The notes under the pieces were generated by a model. It was not told where the DNA came from. It worked only from the letters and a program-made list of their open reading frames with translations, and did not search any database. Below, in pieces: positions 1-8,238 of a stretch of 64,000 nt of DNA; within the stretch, counting starts at the first letter, position 1, and each line of letters begins with the position of its first letter. This DNA is from CAYJEQ01 sp964371155 (GTDB lineage: Bacteria > Bacillota > Clostridia > Oscillospirales > Ruminococcaceae): positions 1 to 64,000 of the forward strand of contig CAYJLI010000001.1 in the NCBI GenBank assembly GCA_964371155.1, written 5' to 3'. The position numbers and the translations under genes were made by a program.

Positions 1-60
1 AGCGACACAGTAAGCAAAAAATCATAAGATTTTTTGTGGTTTCGCTTTTGTCTTCAGTCT
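1..60 (-). repeat. 60-bp dispersed repeat, copy 1
   Basis: The reverse complement of these 60 bases matches 21167-21226 at 55 of 60 positions without gaps. The core is a hairpin with arms CAAAAAATC and GATTTTTTG around a 4-base loop, flanked by GCGA and TCGC. The copy lies just beyond the 3' end of rimI and is cut by the window edge, so its full extent is unknown. It may act as a terminator or be a short palindromic mobile repeat. Confidence 0.75.
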
Positions 61-61
61 G

Positions 62-84
62 AGTTTGAAATTTATTTTCAAACT
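62..84. terminator. hairpin overlapping the end of rimI
   Basis: A perfect 9-bp inverted repeat (AGTTTGAAA / TTTCAAACT, 5-base loop) overlaps the rimI stop codon. It may end rimI transcription together with the larger hairpin at 1-60. Confidence 0.4.
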
Positions 85-533
85 TTATCTCCATTTATAT
101 AATATGTCATAATAACTGCATCTTCGACAGGTTTTTCATAGAAATTTTTTCTAATTCCCATTCTTTTAAAGCCTTTTGCCTCATATAGTGAAATTGCGGC
201 GTCATTTGACACCCTCACCTCAAGCGAGATAAACAGCATTTGATTTTCATTTGCAAACGCTATTTGACTTTCTATAAGCGCTCTTGCAATGCCTTTTCGC
301 CTATATAAAGGTGATACCGCCACATTTGTGACATACCCCTCACCTAAAACATTGTGCATACCCATATATGCCAGCACCTCTTCACCGTCTACTGCCACAA
401 GAAACACCGCTCTATTATTATTAAGCTCGGATACAAGCCCATCTTTACTCCATGGGAGGGTGAAACACTGCGCTTCAATCTCGGCTATCTGCTCTATATG
501 TTTATTTTTCATTTTGGTTATTTCGAATGTCAT
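78..533 (-). CDS. rimI: ribosomal protein alanine N-acetyltransferase RimI
   Basis: This GNAT-fold enzyme should acetylate the N-terminal alanine of ribosomal protein S18 using acetyl-CoA in the cytoplasm. The sequence shows the RimI pattern: an N-terminal IEAQCFTLPWS segment, the acetyl-CoA loop VSPLYRRKGIARAL, then LEVRVSNDAAISLYEAKGF and a C-terminal YY motif. I chose the ATG at 533, preceded by GGTGAAAAG; an in-frame ATG 15 bases upstream (548) has a poorer ribosome binding site. It lies 24 bases after the DUF6506 gene and is probably cotranscribed with it. The usual tsaB/tsaD neighbours of rimI are not here. Confidence 0.88.
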   Translation of the reverse strand: MTFEITKMKNKHIEQIAEIEAQCFTLPWSKDGLVSELNNNRAVFLVAVDGEEVLAYMGMHNVLGEGYVTNVAVSPLYRRKGIARALIESQIAFANENQMLFISLEVRVSNDAAISLYEAKGFKRMGIRKNFYEKPVEDAVIMTYYINGDKV

Positions 534-557
534 AAAGCTTTTCACCATCTTCGCTTT

Positions 558-848
558 CTATTTGTTTATGCCAAAGGCCTTAGCATATACTTCATCCTGT
601 TCTTTTAAATGCGTTACATAGCCTATCGGAATTTTATTTTCGGTGGCTTCTATTATTCTCTTAGTGCCTTCTTCTTTAAATGCGCCGCAAAGCTCAATGC
701 AGTCAATCCCCTCGGCTAATAGCTCCTTTGCAGCTATACAGGCATCTTCTATATCGTATACACCTACAATAGTGGCTGCACCGTCTTTTATTATTGCACG
801 GTCGCATTTGCTGTCAAAGCCACCCATTATTAAAAAAGCAAACTTCAT
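558..848 (-). CDS. DUF6506 family protein
   Basis: This small (96 aa) cytoplasmic protein of unknown function matches my memory of the DUF6506 family: it opens with KFAFLIMGGFDS and has a conserved centre around CIELCGAFKEEG and a C-terminal IPIGYVTHLKEQDEVY stretch. There are no membrane segments or signal peptide. It is the first gene of a two-gene unit with rimI. The start ATG follows AAAAGGAGTTAAT, a good ribosome binding site. The conserved Glu-Leu-Cys-Gly suggests a ligand or active site, but no reaction is known to me. Confidence 0.8.
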   Translation of the reverse strand: MKFAFLIMGGFDSKCDRAIIKDGAATIVGVYDIEDACIAAKELLAEGIDCIELCGAFKEEGTKRIIEATENKIPIGYVTHLKEQDEVYAKAFGINK

Positions 849-1096
849 AATTAACTCCTTTTATATAATTAGTAGGATTATTTATGCGTGATATGCAAAT
901 AATGTACATTATAACATATCTAAACTAATTTTTCTACTTTTAGAATGAAATCTACTCACTTATAGTTAAATATTGATTTGTTTTATTATATTTTTTAGCT
1001 TTTTGAAATTTTTATTGCATTTTGACTATATCTTTTCCTTTTATTTCAAACAAGTTATAAAACTTACCAAAAAATGAAATATTATTTACTTTTATC

Positions 1097-1125
1097 TTGA
1101 TTAGCATTAATTAGTATGGTATATT
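1097..1125 (+). promoter_or_regulatory. probable sigma-A promoter of pckG
   Basis: TTGATT at 1097-1102 and TATATT at 1120-1125 are separated by 17 bases, with a TGG just before the -10 box (extended -10). The predicted start lies about 95 bases before the pckG ATG. Confidence 0.6.
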
Positions 1126-1156
1126 TTGAATATAATATTAAATGTGATATACTAAT
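1110..1156. promoter_or_regulatory. candidate operator dyad over the pckG promoter
   Basis: ATTAGTAT at 1110-1117 is mirrored by ATACTAAT at 1149-1156. The left half overlaps the promoter -10 region and the right half lies in the leader, an arrangement that would suit a looping or cooperative repressor of gluconeogenesis. In AT-rich DNA it could be chance. Confidence 0.3.
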
Positions 1157-1227
1157 TCGTCATATACATTCAAAATCAGCAAAATATGATGTAATAAATT
1201 TATTTTAAATTGTAAAGGGGTACGATT

Positions 1228-3051
1228 ATGACACATAATACTCATCTTCTAAATTGGATTTCTGAAATGACTATGAAACTTTCCCCCGCAAATGTAGTTT
1301 GGGTGGATGGCAGCGAAAAACAGCGCAAGGAACTCATTGATATGTCGGTAGCTGAGGGCGAGCTCATTACACTTAATCAAGAAAAATTACCGGGATGCTA
1401 TCTGCATCGCTCTGATACAAACGATGTTGCGCGTGTGGAAGACCGTACCTTTATATGCACCACCAATGAAGAGGATGCAGGTGCTACAAATAACTGGATG
1501 GATAAAGACGAGTGCAAGAAAATGCTTTCTGACATCTACACAAATTCAATGAAGGGCAGAACAATGTATGTTGTACCATTTGTAATGGGGCCTGTTGGTT
1601 CTAAATTTGCAAAAGTCGGAGTTGAGATTACCGATTCTAAATATGTTGTAATAAATATGCTCACCATGACCCATGCAGGTGATGAAGCATTAAAACAACT
1701 GGGCGATAGCGATGATTTCACTCGTTGTATTCACTGCCTATGCGAAATAAGCCAAGAGAAGAGATATATCTGCCATTTCCCCGAAGAAAACGAAGTTATT
1801 TCTGTGAATTCGGGTTATGGTGGCAATGCACTTCTCGGCAAAAAATGCATGGCTCTTAGAATAGCTTCCTATCTCGGCAAAAAAGAGGGTTGGATGGCTG
1901 AACATATGCTAATTTTGGGGATTGAAAATTCTCGTGGAGAAACAAAATACATCTCTGCTGCTTTCCCCTCCGCTTGTGGTAAAACAAACCTTGCAATGCT
2001 AATCCCACCAGAGGGTTATAGAACACGTGGGTACAAAATATTCTGCGTTGGCGATGATATTGCATGGATGCATATCGGTGAAGACGGTGGGCTTTGGGCT
2101 GTAAACCCCGAAAATGGCTTCTTCGGCGTAGCACCCGGCACAAATGCAAAAACAAATTTCAATGCGCTTGCTTCAACTATGAAGGACACTATATTTACAA
2201 ATGTGGCGCTAAACGCCGATGATAATACAGTTTGGTGGGAGGGTCTTACCAAGGAAGTGCCTAAAAACCTTATCGACTGGAAAGGTGAAGCTTTTGATCC
2301 TGCTTCGGGCAGTAAAGCCGCTCATCCAAATAGTCGCTTTACCTCCTACGCTAAAAATTGCCCTTGTGTAAGCAAGAGATTTAATGAAGAAGATGGCGAG
2401 GGCGCACCTATTTCCGCTATTTTATTCGGCGGTCGCAGAGCAAAGACTGCTCCCCTTATCTATGAAGCATTCGACTGGAATCACGGCGTATTCGTAGGCT
2501 CTTCTATGGCTTCAGAAACCACCGCTGCCGCCGCAGGTGCAGTAGGTCAGGTTCGTCGTGACCCTATGGCTATGAAGCCTTTCTGCGGATACAATATCGG
2601 CGATTATTTCTCCCACTGGCTAAATATGGGCGAAAAGCTTGGAGATAAAGCACCGCGTATTTTCCATGTAAACTGGTTTAAGACCGATAATGAAGGAAAA
2701 TTTATCTGGCCTGGCTTTGGGGATAATGTGAGAGTACTCGACTGGATACTTGAGCGTTGTGAAGGCAGAGTTAATGCTGTTACCACTCCAATTGGCTACA
2801 TTCCAAGCATTTATGATTTAGATACTAATGGACTTGATTTAACCCTTGCACAGATTACAGAGCTTTTAAATGTTGATAGAGAGCTTTGGAAAGAAGAAGT
2901 TGAGTTAATTAATGCTTTCTATGAAAAAGTGGGTGACTCTCTTCCCGAAGAGCTCCAAAGTCAACTAAATAGGCTTAGAAATGCTGTATCAGTTACGCAA
3001 AACAGCAGTGTAAATTCGGTTTTTAATATGCCTGTGTGTGTAATGGGTTAA
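1228..3051 (+). CDS. pckG: phosphoenolpyruvate carboxykinase (GTP)
   Basis: It interconverts oxaloacetate plus GTP with phosphoenolpyruvate, GDP and CO2 in the cytoplasm, linking the C4 acids to glycolysis or gluconeogenesis. The 607-aa length is normal for the GTP class. Residues 244-254 hold the kinase-1 P-loop AAFPSACGKTN with its characteristic cysteine, followed by the metal-binding GDDIAW motif near 275-280; the GYGGNALLGKKC stretch near 196 and FGGRRA near 406 are also class signatures. AAGGGG lies 8 bases before the ATG. A sigma-A promoter and a dyad precede it, and a 41-codon membrane gene follows in the same direction. Confidence 0.97.
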   Translation: MTHNTHLLNWISEMTMKLSPANVVWVDGSEKQRKELIDMSVAEGELITLNQEKLPGCYLHRSDTNDVARVEDRTFICTTNEEDAGATNNWMDKDECKKMLSDIYTNSMKGRTMYVVPFVMGPVGSKFAKVGVEITDSKYVVINMLTMTHAGDEALKQLGDSDDFTRCIHCLCEISQEKRYICHFPEENEVISVNSGYGGNALLGKKCMALRIASYLGKKEGWMAEHMLILGIENSRGETKYISAAFPSACGKTNLAMLIPPEGYRTRGYKIFCVGDDIAWMHIGEDGGLWAVNPENGFFGVAPGTNAKTNFNALASTMKDTIFTNVALNADDNTVWWEGLTKEVPKNLIDWKGEAFDPASGSKAAHPNSRFTSYAKNCPCVSKRFNEEDGEGAPISAILFGGRRAKTAPLIYEAFDWNHGVFVGSSMASETTAAAAGAVGQVRRDPMAMKPFCGYNIGDYFSHWLNMGEKLGDKAPRIFHVNWFKTDNEGKFIWPGFGDNVRVLDWILERCEGRVNAVTTPIGYIPSIYDLDTNGLDLTLAQITELLNVDRELWKEEVELINAFYEKVGDSLPEELQSQLNRLRNAVSVTQNSSVNSVFNMPVCVMG

Positions 3052-3101
3052 TTTATTGATATGTACTTATATCTTTAATGATTTTATAAGAGGTGATTAA
3101 A

Positions 3102-3227
3102 ATGTCTTTACATCACAGGAATAATATGCCATGGAGAGCTATTACAGCAATTTTATTTACTGCTTTCGGCTGTGCCTCATTTATACTCAGCTGTGTTTGC
3201 GGTATGCTTATCATGCGACATAAATAA
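3102..3227 (+). CDS. 41-aa single-pass membrane miniprotein
   Basis: This small open frame has a strong ribosome binding site (AGAGGTGAT, 6 bases before ATG). The product starts with a basic, His/Asn-rich head (MSLHHRNNMPWR), followed by one hydrophobic helix (AITAILFTAFGCASFILSCV), and ends in MRHK. It lies 50 bases after pckG and before two hairpins, so it is probably read from the pckG transcript. I do not recognise a family. Its composition and signals support a real gene, but translation is unproven. Confidence 0.6.
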   Translation: MSLHHRNNMPWRAITAILFTAFGCASFILSCVCGMLIMRHK

Positions 3228-3243
3228 TTTTTTAGATTAATTT

Positions 3244-3271
3244 GGAGTTGTCACCTTTGGGTGGCAACTCT
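3244..3271 (+). terminator. hairpin after the pckG/miniprotein unit
   Basis: GGAGTTGTCACC pairs with GGTGGCAACTCT across a short loop (12 pairs, two G-U). No clear T-run follows; it may act with the next hairpin. Confidence 0.5.
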
Positions 3272-3286
3272 AAAAAATTTACTGAT

Positions 3287-3328
3287 TTTATGCCCTTGCC
3301 TCCCATTTTGTGGAGGCAAGGGCATAAA
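3287..3328. terminator. 17-bp perfect hairpin
   Basis: TTTATGCCCTTGCCTCC (3287-3303) pairs perfectly with 3312-3328 around an 8-base loop. The left arm agrees with that of the hairpin at 16966-17006 at 14 of 17 positions, with matching changes on the other arm. Confidence 0.6.
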
Positions 3329-3493
3329 TGAGTCATTGAGGATTATACGGTATTATATGTAGTACGGCAAAGCTTAATTTTATTTGTCCAAATAGTAAAT
3401 TTATGGTACAATAATTACTATTAGCCCTAACAACTGCAAAAATAGGGGCACATTAAAACAGTGCTATACTAACATTTACAAAGGAGCAAAAAA

Positions 3494-4708
3494 ATGCATT
3501 ACAGACAGCTATCTGCAAAATTATCTTCGCTTTTCATACTGAGAAATTTAAATAATTTCGCCACTGTTAAGGCAATGGTTAATATGCTTAGATCAACAAA
3601 TGCCTCTGCCGAGGAATTTTGCGCTGCTTACAGCGATTATATGGCACGTAGCCTAAAAAAACCGCTTGACATCTCTATAATGGAAGCTGTTCATTATGAT
3701 GAGAATTTAATTTGTCGTCATATAAGAAATAATACTTTTCACAGTCTGCCTAATGAGCTTAAAGCGAGCACCGATTATGATTTAAATACTATTTCACAGG
3801 TTTTAAATGTCACTTCGGAAGAGATTTTAAGTCATATGGCGAAAAAGCACCCCGACTGGAGTGACATTTTGCTCTCCATGCCAAAATATACCCTACCAAG
3901 CCAACTTTCAGTAAATTCGCATAATGATTTAATAGAGTTTTACCGCAAAAATGGATATGGTTTTTTTGCAAAAGGCACTGCTTACTATTTCGAGGATAAT
4001 CTGCCTCATAAGGCGCCAACTTCCGACCCAATTACGCTTTCCGAGCTTTGGGGATATGAAAAGGAAAAGGCTGTAATTATACAAAATACAAAGGCATTTT
4101 TATCGGGCAAACCCTGCAATAATATGCTTCTTTATGGGGATAAGGGCACGGGAAAATCCTCCACTGTTAAGGCTGTGGTAAATGAATTTGCTGATAGGGG
4201 TCTTAAAATCATTGAAGTGAAATTAAACCAAATTGAAAATTTCCCACGCCTTTATGGTTATATAGCTGCAAGCCCATTTAAGTTTATTGTACTTCTTGAC
4301 GACATCAGCTTTTCAGAGCTTGATAACACATACTCTTCCCTAAAGGCATTTATAGAAGGTGGTGTTACTGCAAAGCCTGAAAACATGATTATATATGCCA
4401 CTTCAAACCGCAAAAATATGGTAGTAGAAAAAATTTCTGACCGTGAGGGAGATGAAGTGAGGGTGAGGGATGCCATGCAAAGTGCTTCTTCCCTTTCTGA
4501 TAGATTTGGCGTAGAAGTAACATTTTTCAATTTGGACAAACCTGCATATCTCGCACTTGTTAAAGAGCTTTGTAATAATGAAAAAATAGCTATGGAGGAA
4601 AATGAGCTATTTTTACTTGCCGAGAGATTTGCCACATATAAAAGCGGACGCTCTCCACGTACAGCAAGGCAGTTTATAAATGATTTGCTATCAAAAGCTG
4701 ATGATTAA
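3494..4708 (+). CDS. DUF815 family AAA+ ATPase
   Basis: This 404-aa cytoplasmic P-loop protein fits the DUF815 family, AAA+ ATPases of unknown cellular role. The N-terminal 180 residues are helical and variable. The ATPase core follows: Walker A GDKGTGKS at 215-222, Walker B IVLLDD at about 265-270, sensor-1 region IIYATSNRKN, then SDRFG and a C-terminal lid ending in GRSPRTARQFINDLL. AAAGGAG precedes the ATG by 7 bases, and an extended -10 (TGCTATACT) ends at 3470. It is a single-gene unit closed by the large hairpin at 4805-4893. Confidence 0.9.
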   Translation: MHYRQLSAKLSSLFILRNLNNFATVKAMVNMLRSTNASAEEFCAAYSDYMARSLKKPLDISIMEAVHYDENLICRHIRNNTFHSLPNELKASTDYDLNTISQVLNVTSEEILSHMAKKHPDWSDILLSMPKYTLPSQLSVNSHNDLIEFYRKNGYGFFAKGTAYYFEDNLPHKAPTSDPITLSELWGYEKEKAVIIQNTKAFLSGKPCNNMLLYGDKGTGKSSTVKAVVNEFADRGLKIIEVKLNQIENFPRLYGYIAASPFKFIVLLDDISFSELDNTYSSLKAFIEGGVTAKPENMIIYATSNRKNMVVEKISDREGDEVRVRDAMQSASSLSDRFGVEVTFFNLDKPAYLALVKELCNNEKIAMEENELFLLAERFATYKSGRSPRTARQFINDLLSKADD

Positions 4709-4804
4709 AGGCAATTTTAGTTGCATTTCATTCTATATTAAATAAAGCATGTATTTTATACAATCTATTAGTGTTACAAATATCAGAAAATATGTTAAAA
4801 CAGC

Positions 4805-4893
4805 AAAATGTAGGGGTGCTCCTATGTTATTATCCGAAACCTTGGATTTACCACTGATTTCGGGTGAACATACAGAGCACACCCCTACATTTT
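4805..4893. terminator. 89-base nested hairpin between convergent genes
   Basis: Three nested stems are visible: AAAATGTAGGGGTGCTC (4805-4821) with 4875-4893 (2-base bulge), TATGTT (4823-4828) with AACATA (4867-4872), and CCGAAA (4834-4839) with TTTCGG (4858-4863). A T-run follows on the plus strand, so it can end the DUF815 transcript. It is larger than a normal terminator and has the GTAGGGG...CCCCTAC ends seen in repeated intergenic palindromes of clostridia. Confidence 0.75.
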
Positions 4894-5019
4894 TTGTTAT
4901 TAAAATTTCGTCATGTCCTGATAATTAAATCATGCTTTTAAGTACTTTTTGACTAAGAGAGTAAGTCTTACTCATATAAGTTGATTAATTAAGGTTATAA
5001 GATGCGAAAAAGTCTTTTC

Positions 5020-5778
5020 TCACTCAAGGATTATCATCTCAAATATCGCCGCAAATTCTCTTACATAATACCCCGGTGCAAGGCTTGGCGCAGAAAAAGA
5101 GCCTGCTCCATATGGGTGTAGCCCCTGCTCCCTCGCATGGTATGCCGCCCTGAATTGGTGAAAGTCATCAGTGGCGATAATTACATTCTCTGAGAGATTG
5201 TTTTCGCTAATTATTTCTGCGGAAAATTTGATATTTGTTTCAGTGTCGATAGAATTTTCCTCGGTAAATATCCTTTCTTCGGCTATGCCATGCTGGGTAA
5301 GATACATTTTCATAACTTCCGCTTCGGAGTACTCATCACCCTCGCTCCTCCCTCCCGACACTATGCACACCGACTCAGGGTTTTTATTAAGCTCTTCAAG
5401 GCCTGCATTTAATCTGTGCCTGAGCATGGTCGAGGGTGTATCGCCATGCACTGCACAGCCTAAAACAATAACTGTGGCAGGTTCTTCGCCGTTATAATTT
5501 GTAAAATACGAGGCTATTAGCATCAGTGATAACATGGTCATTCCAGCCATTGTTGCCGCTTCCACCAAAAATTTGCATAGTTTATTAAGGTGGGGCGAAA
5601 GCCTTTCCCCATAAAATATATAGAAAATCACCGCAGTGCCATATAGGCTTAAAATCACTGTACCCGTGTGTAGGTATCCAAATAAAATGGGCATTACTCC
5701 AAATATCCAACAAAAGATGCCAAAGATTGCAAAGATTTTTTTACTCAGTGTCAGATTTACAAAACTTTTAAAATTCAT
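5020..5778 (-). CDS. YdcF/SanA-type DUF218 membrane protein
   Basis: The C-terminal half is a DUF218 (SanA/ElyC/YdcF) domain: it opens with TVIVLGCAVHGDTPS, has the VSGGRSEGDEYSEAEVMK segment and continues through ENSIDTETNIKFS to ATDDFHQFRA. In front are three hydrophobic segments, which puts the domain outside or at the membrane. Family members have been linked to envelope polymer metabolism, but the substrate is unknown. The open frame extends back to a TTG at 5880; I prefer the ATG at 5778 because the protein then begins directly before the first membrane helix. The ribosome binding site is weak. It reads toward the hairpin at 4805-4893. Confidence 0.82.
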   Translation of the reverse strand: MNFKSFVNLTLSKKIFAIFGIFCWIFGVMPILFGYLHTGTVILSLYGTAVIFYIFYGERLSPHLNKLCKFLVEAATMAGMTMLSLMLIASYFTNYNGEEPATVIVLGCAVHGDTPSTMLRHRLNAGLEELNKNPESVCIVSGGRSEGDEYSEAEVMKMYLTQHGIAEERIFTEENSIDTETNIKFSAEIISENNLSENVIIATDDFHQFRAAYHAREQGLHPYGAGSFSAPSLAPGYYVREFAAIFEMIILE

Positions 5779-5945
5779 AGCTATATACTGTATATCCTTT
5801 GTGTCAAAATTAGGGAGGCAATAGCATTTTTCTTGGGTGTCTCCCAAAATAATTGTAAATGATTTTACAATATATATCAAGCTATTTTAATGAACTCTAT
5901 GAAATTTTAGCTGCATCCAAATTGGAGCTACTAACATATTTTTTC

Positions 5946-7496
5946 TTACAAGAATATCTCTACCCCAGGCCCCGGTGGAAGCTCTGCCGCAATCCAAATT
6001 ACGAGCAGTGTAAACCAACCTAATAAAAATGAAATGCTGTAAGGCAGCATGGTTGATATAAGTGTCCCCATGCCGCATTTGGGGTCATACTTTTTCAAAA
6101 ATACCACTATCATGGCAAAATAGCTCATTAGCGGAGTGATGATGTTTGTGCAGGAGTCCCCTATTCTAAATGCCATCTGTGTGAGCTCGGGGCTATATCC
6201 GAGCAGCATGAACATCGGCACAAACACAGGTGCGAGTATTGTCCATTTTGCCGATGCCGAGCCCATAAACAGATTTATAAAAGCGGAAAAGAGGACGAAT
6301 AAAAGCATTAGTGGAATTGCCCCAATGCCTGAATTTTCAAAAAACTCCGCTCCACTCACAGCTATTATTGTTCCAAGATTTGTGTATTCAAAATAGGCTA
6401 TGAACTGTGCCGCCACAAACGCCAACGCAATATATCCACCCATTGCGGACATCGACTCTTCGAGTGCTTTGCAAACATCCCTCTCACTCTTAAACGCACC
6501 ACTGCTAAACCCATATGTCACGGCTGGGATTAGAAAAAACAGTGCTATCAGTGGAATTATACTCGCCATAAAGGGGGAATTTTCCATTATACTGCCTGTT
6601 TCAGAATTGCGCAAAAAACTGCTCTGTGGATATAAAAGAGCTATAATTATCCCTATAAATACAAATATAGAAATCCCTGCCGCCACAAGCCCCCTCACTT
6701 CGCTTTTTTCGAGGGAGGATGCGATGGTGTCAGCATTTCCCTCCCATGCATTTGCAGTTCTAAGCTTTGGCTCTACGATGAAATCGGTGACAATCCAACC
6801 GATAATTGTTATCAAAAATGTTGAAACTATCATAAAATACCAGTTTGCAGTAGCTTCCACAGTGTAGTTTGGGTCTACCATTTTCACCGCTTCGGTGGTA
6901 ATTCCTGCAAGCATGGGGTCGAGTGTGCCAATTATTAGATTGGCGGAAAACCCTCCCGATACCCCTGCAAATGCCGCGGCAATTCCAGCTAAGGGATGCC
7001 TGCCATAAGCGGAGAACATCAGTGCACCAACAGGTATAAGCACCACATAACCTGCATCGGAGGCAACATTTGACATTATCCCTAAAAAGACCACAGTGGG
7101 AGCAATAAGCTTTTTGGGAGTGATTTTCACTGCACCTTTTAGCATTGCAGAAATAAGCCCACTGCTCTCAGCAACTCCAACCCCAAGCATTGACACAAGC
7201 ACGGTGCCAAGCGGAGCAAAGCTTGTGAAATTTGTGACCGAAGAAGTGAATATAAATGAAAGCCCATCACGGGAAAGCAGGCTATTTGGGGTGATGGACT
7301 GCCTTTTTATTTCATTTGTGCTTCTATCAATTATATCTCCCACAACCGACAGATTATATGCATCTGCCACGGCGGAGATTAAAATAATTGCCAGTGCAAA
7401 GAGAGCAAATAGTGTAATCGGATGGGGGAGCTTATTTCCTATATGCTCCACGGCTGTAAGAAATGAGGTAATTATTGATTTTTTTTCTTTATTCAT
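5946..7496 (-). CDS. AbgT family transporter
   Basis: This is a 516-aa integral membrane protein of the AbgT family, which includes the p-aminobenzoyl-glutamate importer of E. coli and exporters of sulfonamide-type antimetabolites. The start (FLTAVEHIGNKLPHPITLF), the early NSLLSRDGLSF stretch and the later GSASAKWTILAPVFVPM region are typical. Hydrophobic segments cover most of the length. AGGAGG lies 6-8 bases before the ATG. No peptidase gene for p-aminobenzoyl-glutamate is adjacent, so the substrate is open. Confidence 0.93.
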   Translation of the reverse strand: MNKEKKSIITSFLTAVEHIGNKLPHPITLFALFALAIILISAVADAYNLSVVGDIIDRSTNEIKRQSITPNSLLSRDGLSFIFTSSVTNFTSFAPLGTVLVSMLGVGVAESSGLISAMLKGAVKITPKKLIAPTVVFLGIMSNVASDAGYVVLIPVGALMFSAYGRHPLAGIAAAFAGVSGGFSANLIIGTLDPMLAGITTEAVKMVDPNYTVEATANWYFMIVSTFLITIIGWIVTDFIVEPKLRTANAWEGNADTIASSLEKSEVRGLVAAGISIFVFIGIIIALLYPQSSFLRNSETGSIMENSPFMASIIPLIALFFLIPAVTYGFSSGAFKSERDVCKALEESMSAMGGYIALAFVAAQFIAYFEYTNLGTIIAVSGAEFFENSGIGAIPLMLLFVLFSAFINLFMGSASAKWTILAPVFVPMFMLLGYSPELTQMAFRIGDSCTNIITPLMSYFAMIVVFLKKYDPKCGMGTLISTMLPYSISFLLGWFTLLVIWIAAELPPGPGVEIFL

Positions 7497-7733
7497 GCAT
7501 GCCTCCTGCGTATTGGCGCAAAAATATGATAAAATGCTAAACTATTTAGCTGTGCGAAGATTTATATATTGCTTTTATATTTATTATATTTTGTATAAAC
7601 TCGCTGATTTTATTCATATTGATGACCTCTGCTTTCTGCAAAAGGCGGAGTAGAACCATAAACAACTTATATATAACAAGTTTTAAATTTATTTTTAAAA
7701 TTTATCATTTGAAGGAAAGTCCTTGCAAAAAAT

Positions 7734-7757
7734 TTGAGAGGCATTTCTACCTCTCAA
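7734..7757 (-). terminator. rho-independent terminator of the HxlR gene
   Basis: TTGAGAGG and CCTCTCAA form an 8-bp stem followed by ATTTTTT on the minus strand, just downstream of the HxlR stop. Confidence 0.75.
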
Positions 7758-7775
7758 TCTAATAATTATATACTT

Positions 7776-8099
7776 TTATTCATCTGCAATACTCTTCTTG
7801 TATTCACTTCCCCAAAGCTCCATAGCGTGGAGGACGGGGTGCAGGCTCTCCCCTAATTCCGTGAGTGTATATTCCACTTTCGGTGGAACTTCTGCATATA
7901 CTTTTCTGCTTATCAGCCCGTTTGTTTCCATCTGTCTTAAATTTGAGGTGAGGACTTTTTGCGAGATATTTCCCACTGATTTTTTAAGCTCCCCAAAGCG
8001 CTTTGTGCCACTGCCTAAATCGCGCAAAATTAGTATTTTCCATTTATCGCTTATAAGTGTCAGTGTGGTTTCTATGGGGCAAGCTGGTAATTTATTCAT
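7776..8099 (-). CDS. HxlR family winged-helix regulator
   Basis: This 107-aa DNA-binding protein has the HxlR-family signature: CPIETTLTLISDKWKILILRDL at the N terminus (only a part is quoted by position: residues 6-27), then GTKRFGELKKSVGNISQKVL, a recognition helix LRQMETNGLI and the PPKVEYTLTELGESL wing. Cys6 sits at the redox-sensitive position used by several family members. AAAGGAGAA lies 8 bases before the ATG at 8099; the longer open frame has no better start. It is divergent from the amino-acid ABC operon and probably controls it and itself. Confidence 0.9.
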   Translation of the reverse strand: MNKLPACPIETTLTLISDKWKILILRDLGSGTKRFGELKKSVGNISQKVLTSNLRQMETNGLISRKVYAEVPPKVEYTLTELGESLHPVLHAMELWGSEYKKSIADE

Positions 8100-8122
8100 T
8101 GCAATTTTCTCCTTTAGTATCT

Positions 8123-8158
8123 GTAAGTAACTAAGACACAAAAAAGTGCTTACTTTAC
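8123..8158. promoter_or_regulatory. candidate HxlR operator
   Basis: Between the divergent genes, TAAGACAC (8132-8139) faces GTGCTTA (8146-8152) in an imperfect dyad flanked by GTAAGTAA and TTACTTTAC. HxlR regulators usually bind such dyads beside their own promoter. No experiment supports it here. Confidence 0.4.
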
Positions 8159-8238
8159 AAAACGCCAATATAGATATAAAATATCACATATAGCAATTAT
8201 TGTCAATAAAGTAAATTATTTTAAAGGAGATATTAAAA

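Larger units (their letters stand above)
849..1227. other. intergenic region between divergent DUF6506/rimI and pckG
   Basis: This 379-base AT-rich region holds the promoters of both divergent units. A sigma-A promoter toward pckG is at 1097-1125. I see no RNA gene or riboswitch. Confidence 0.6.

Noticed and set aside
4258..4635. 125-codon minus-strand frame
   Set aside because: It is antisense to the conserved ATPase core of the DUF815 gene.
6400..7653. 155- and 185-codon plus-strand frames
   Set aside because: Both are shadows of the AbgT transporter; their composition mirrors its hydrophobic codons.
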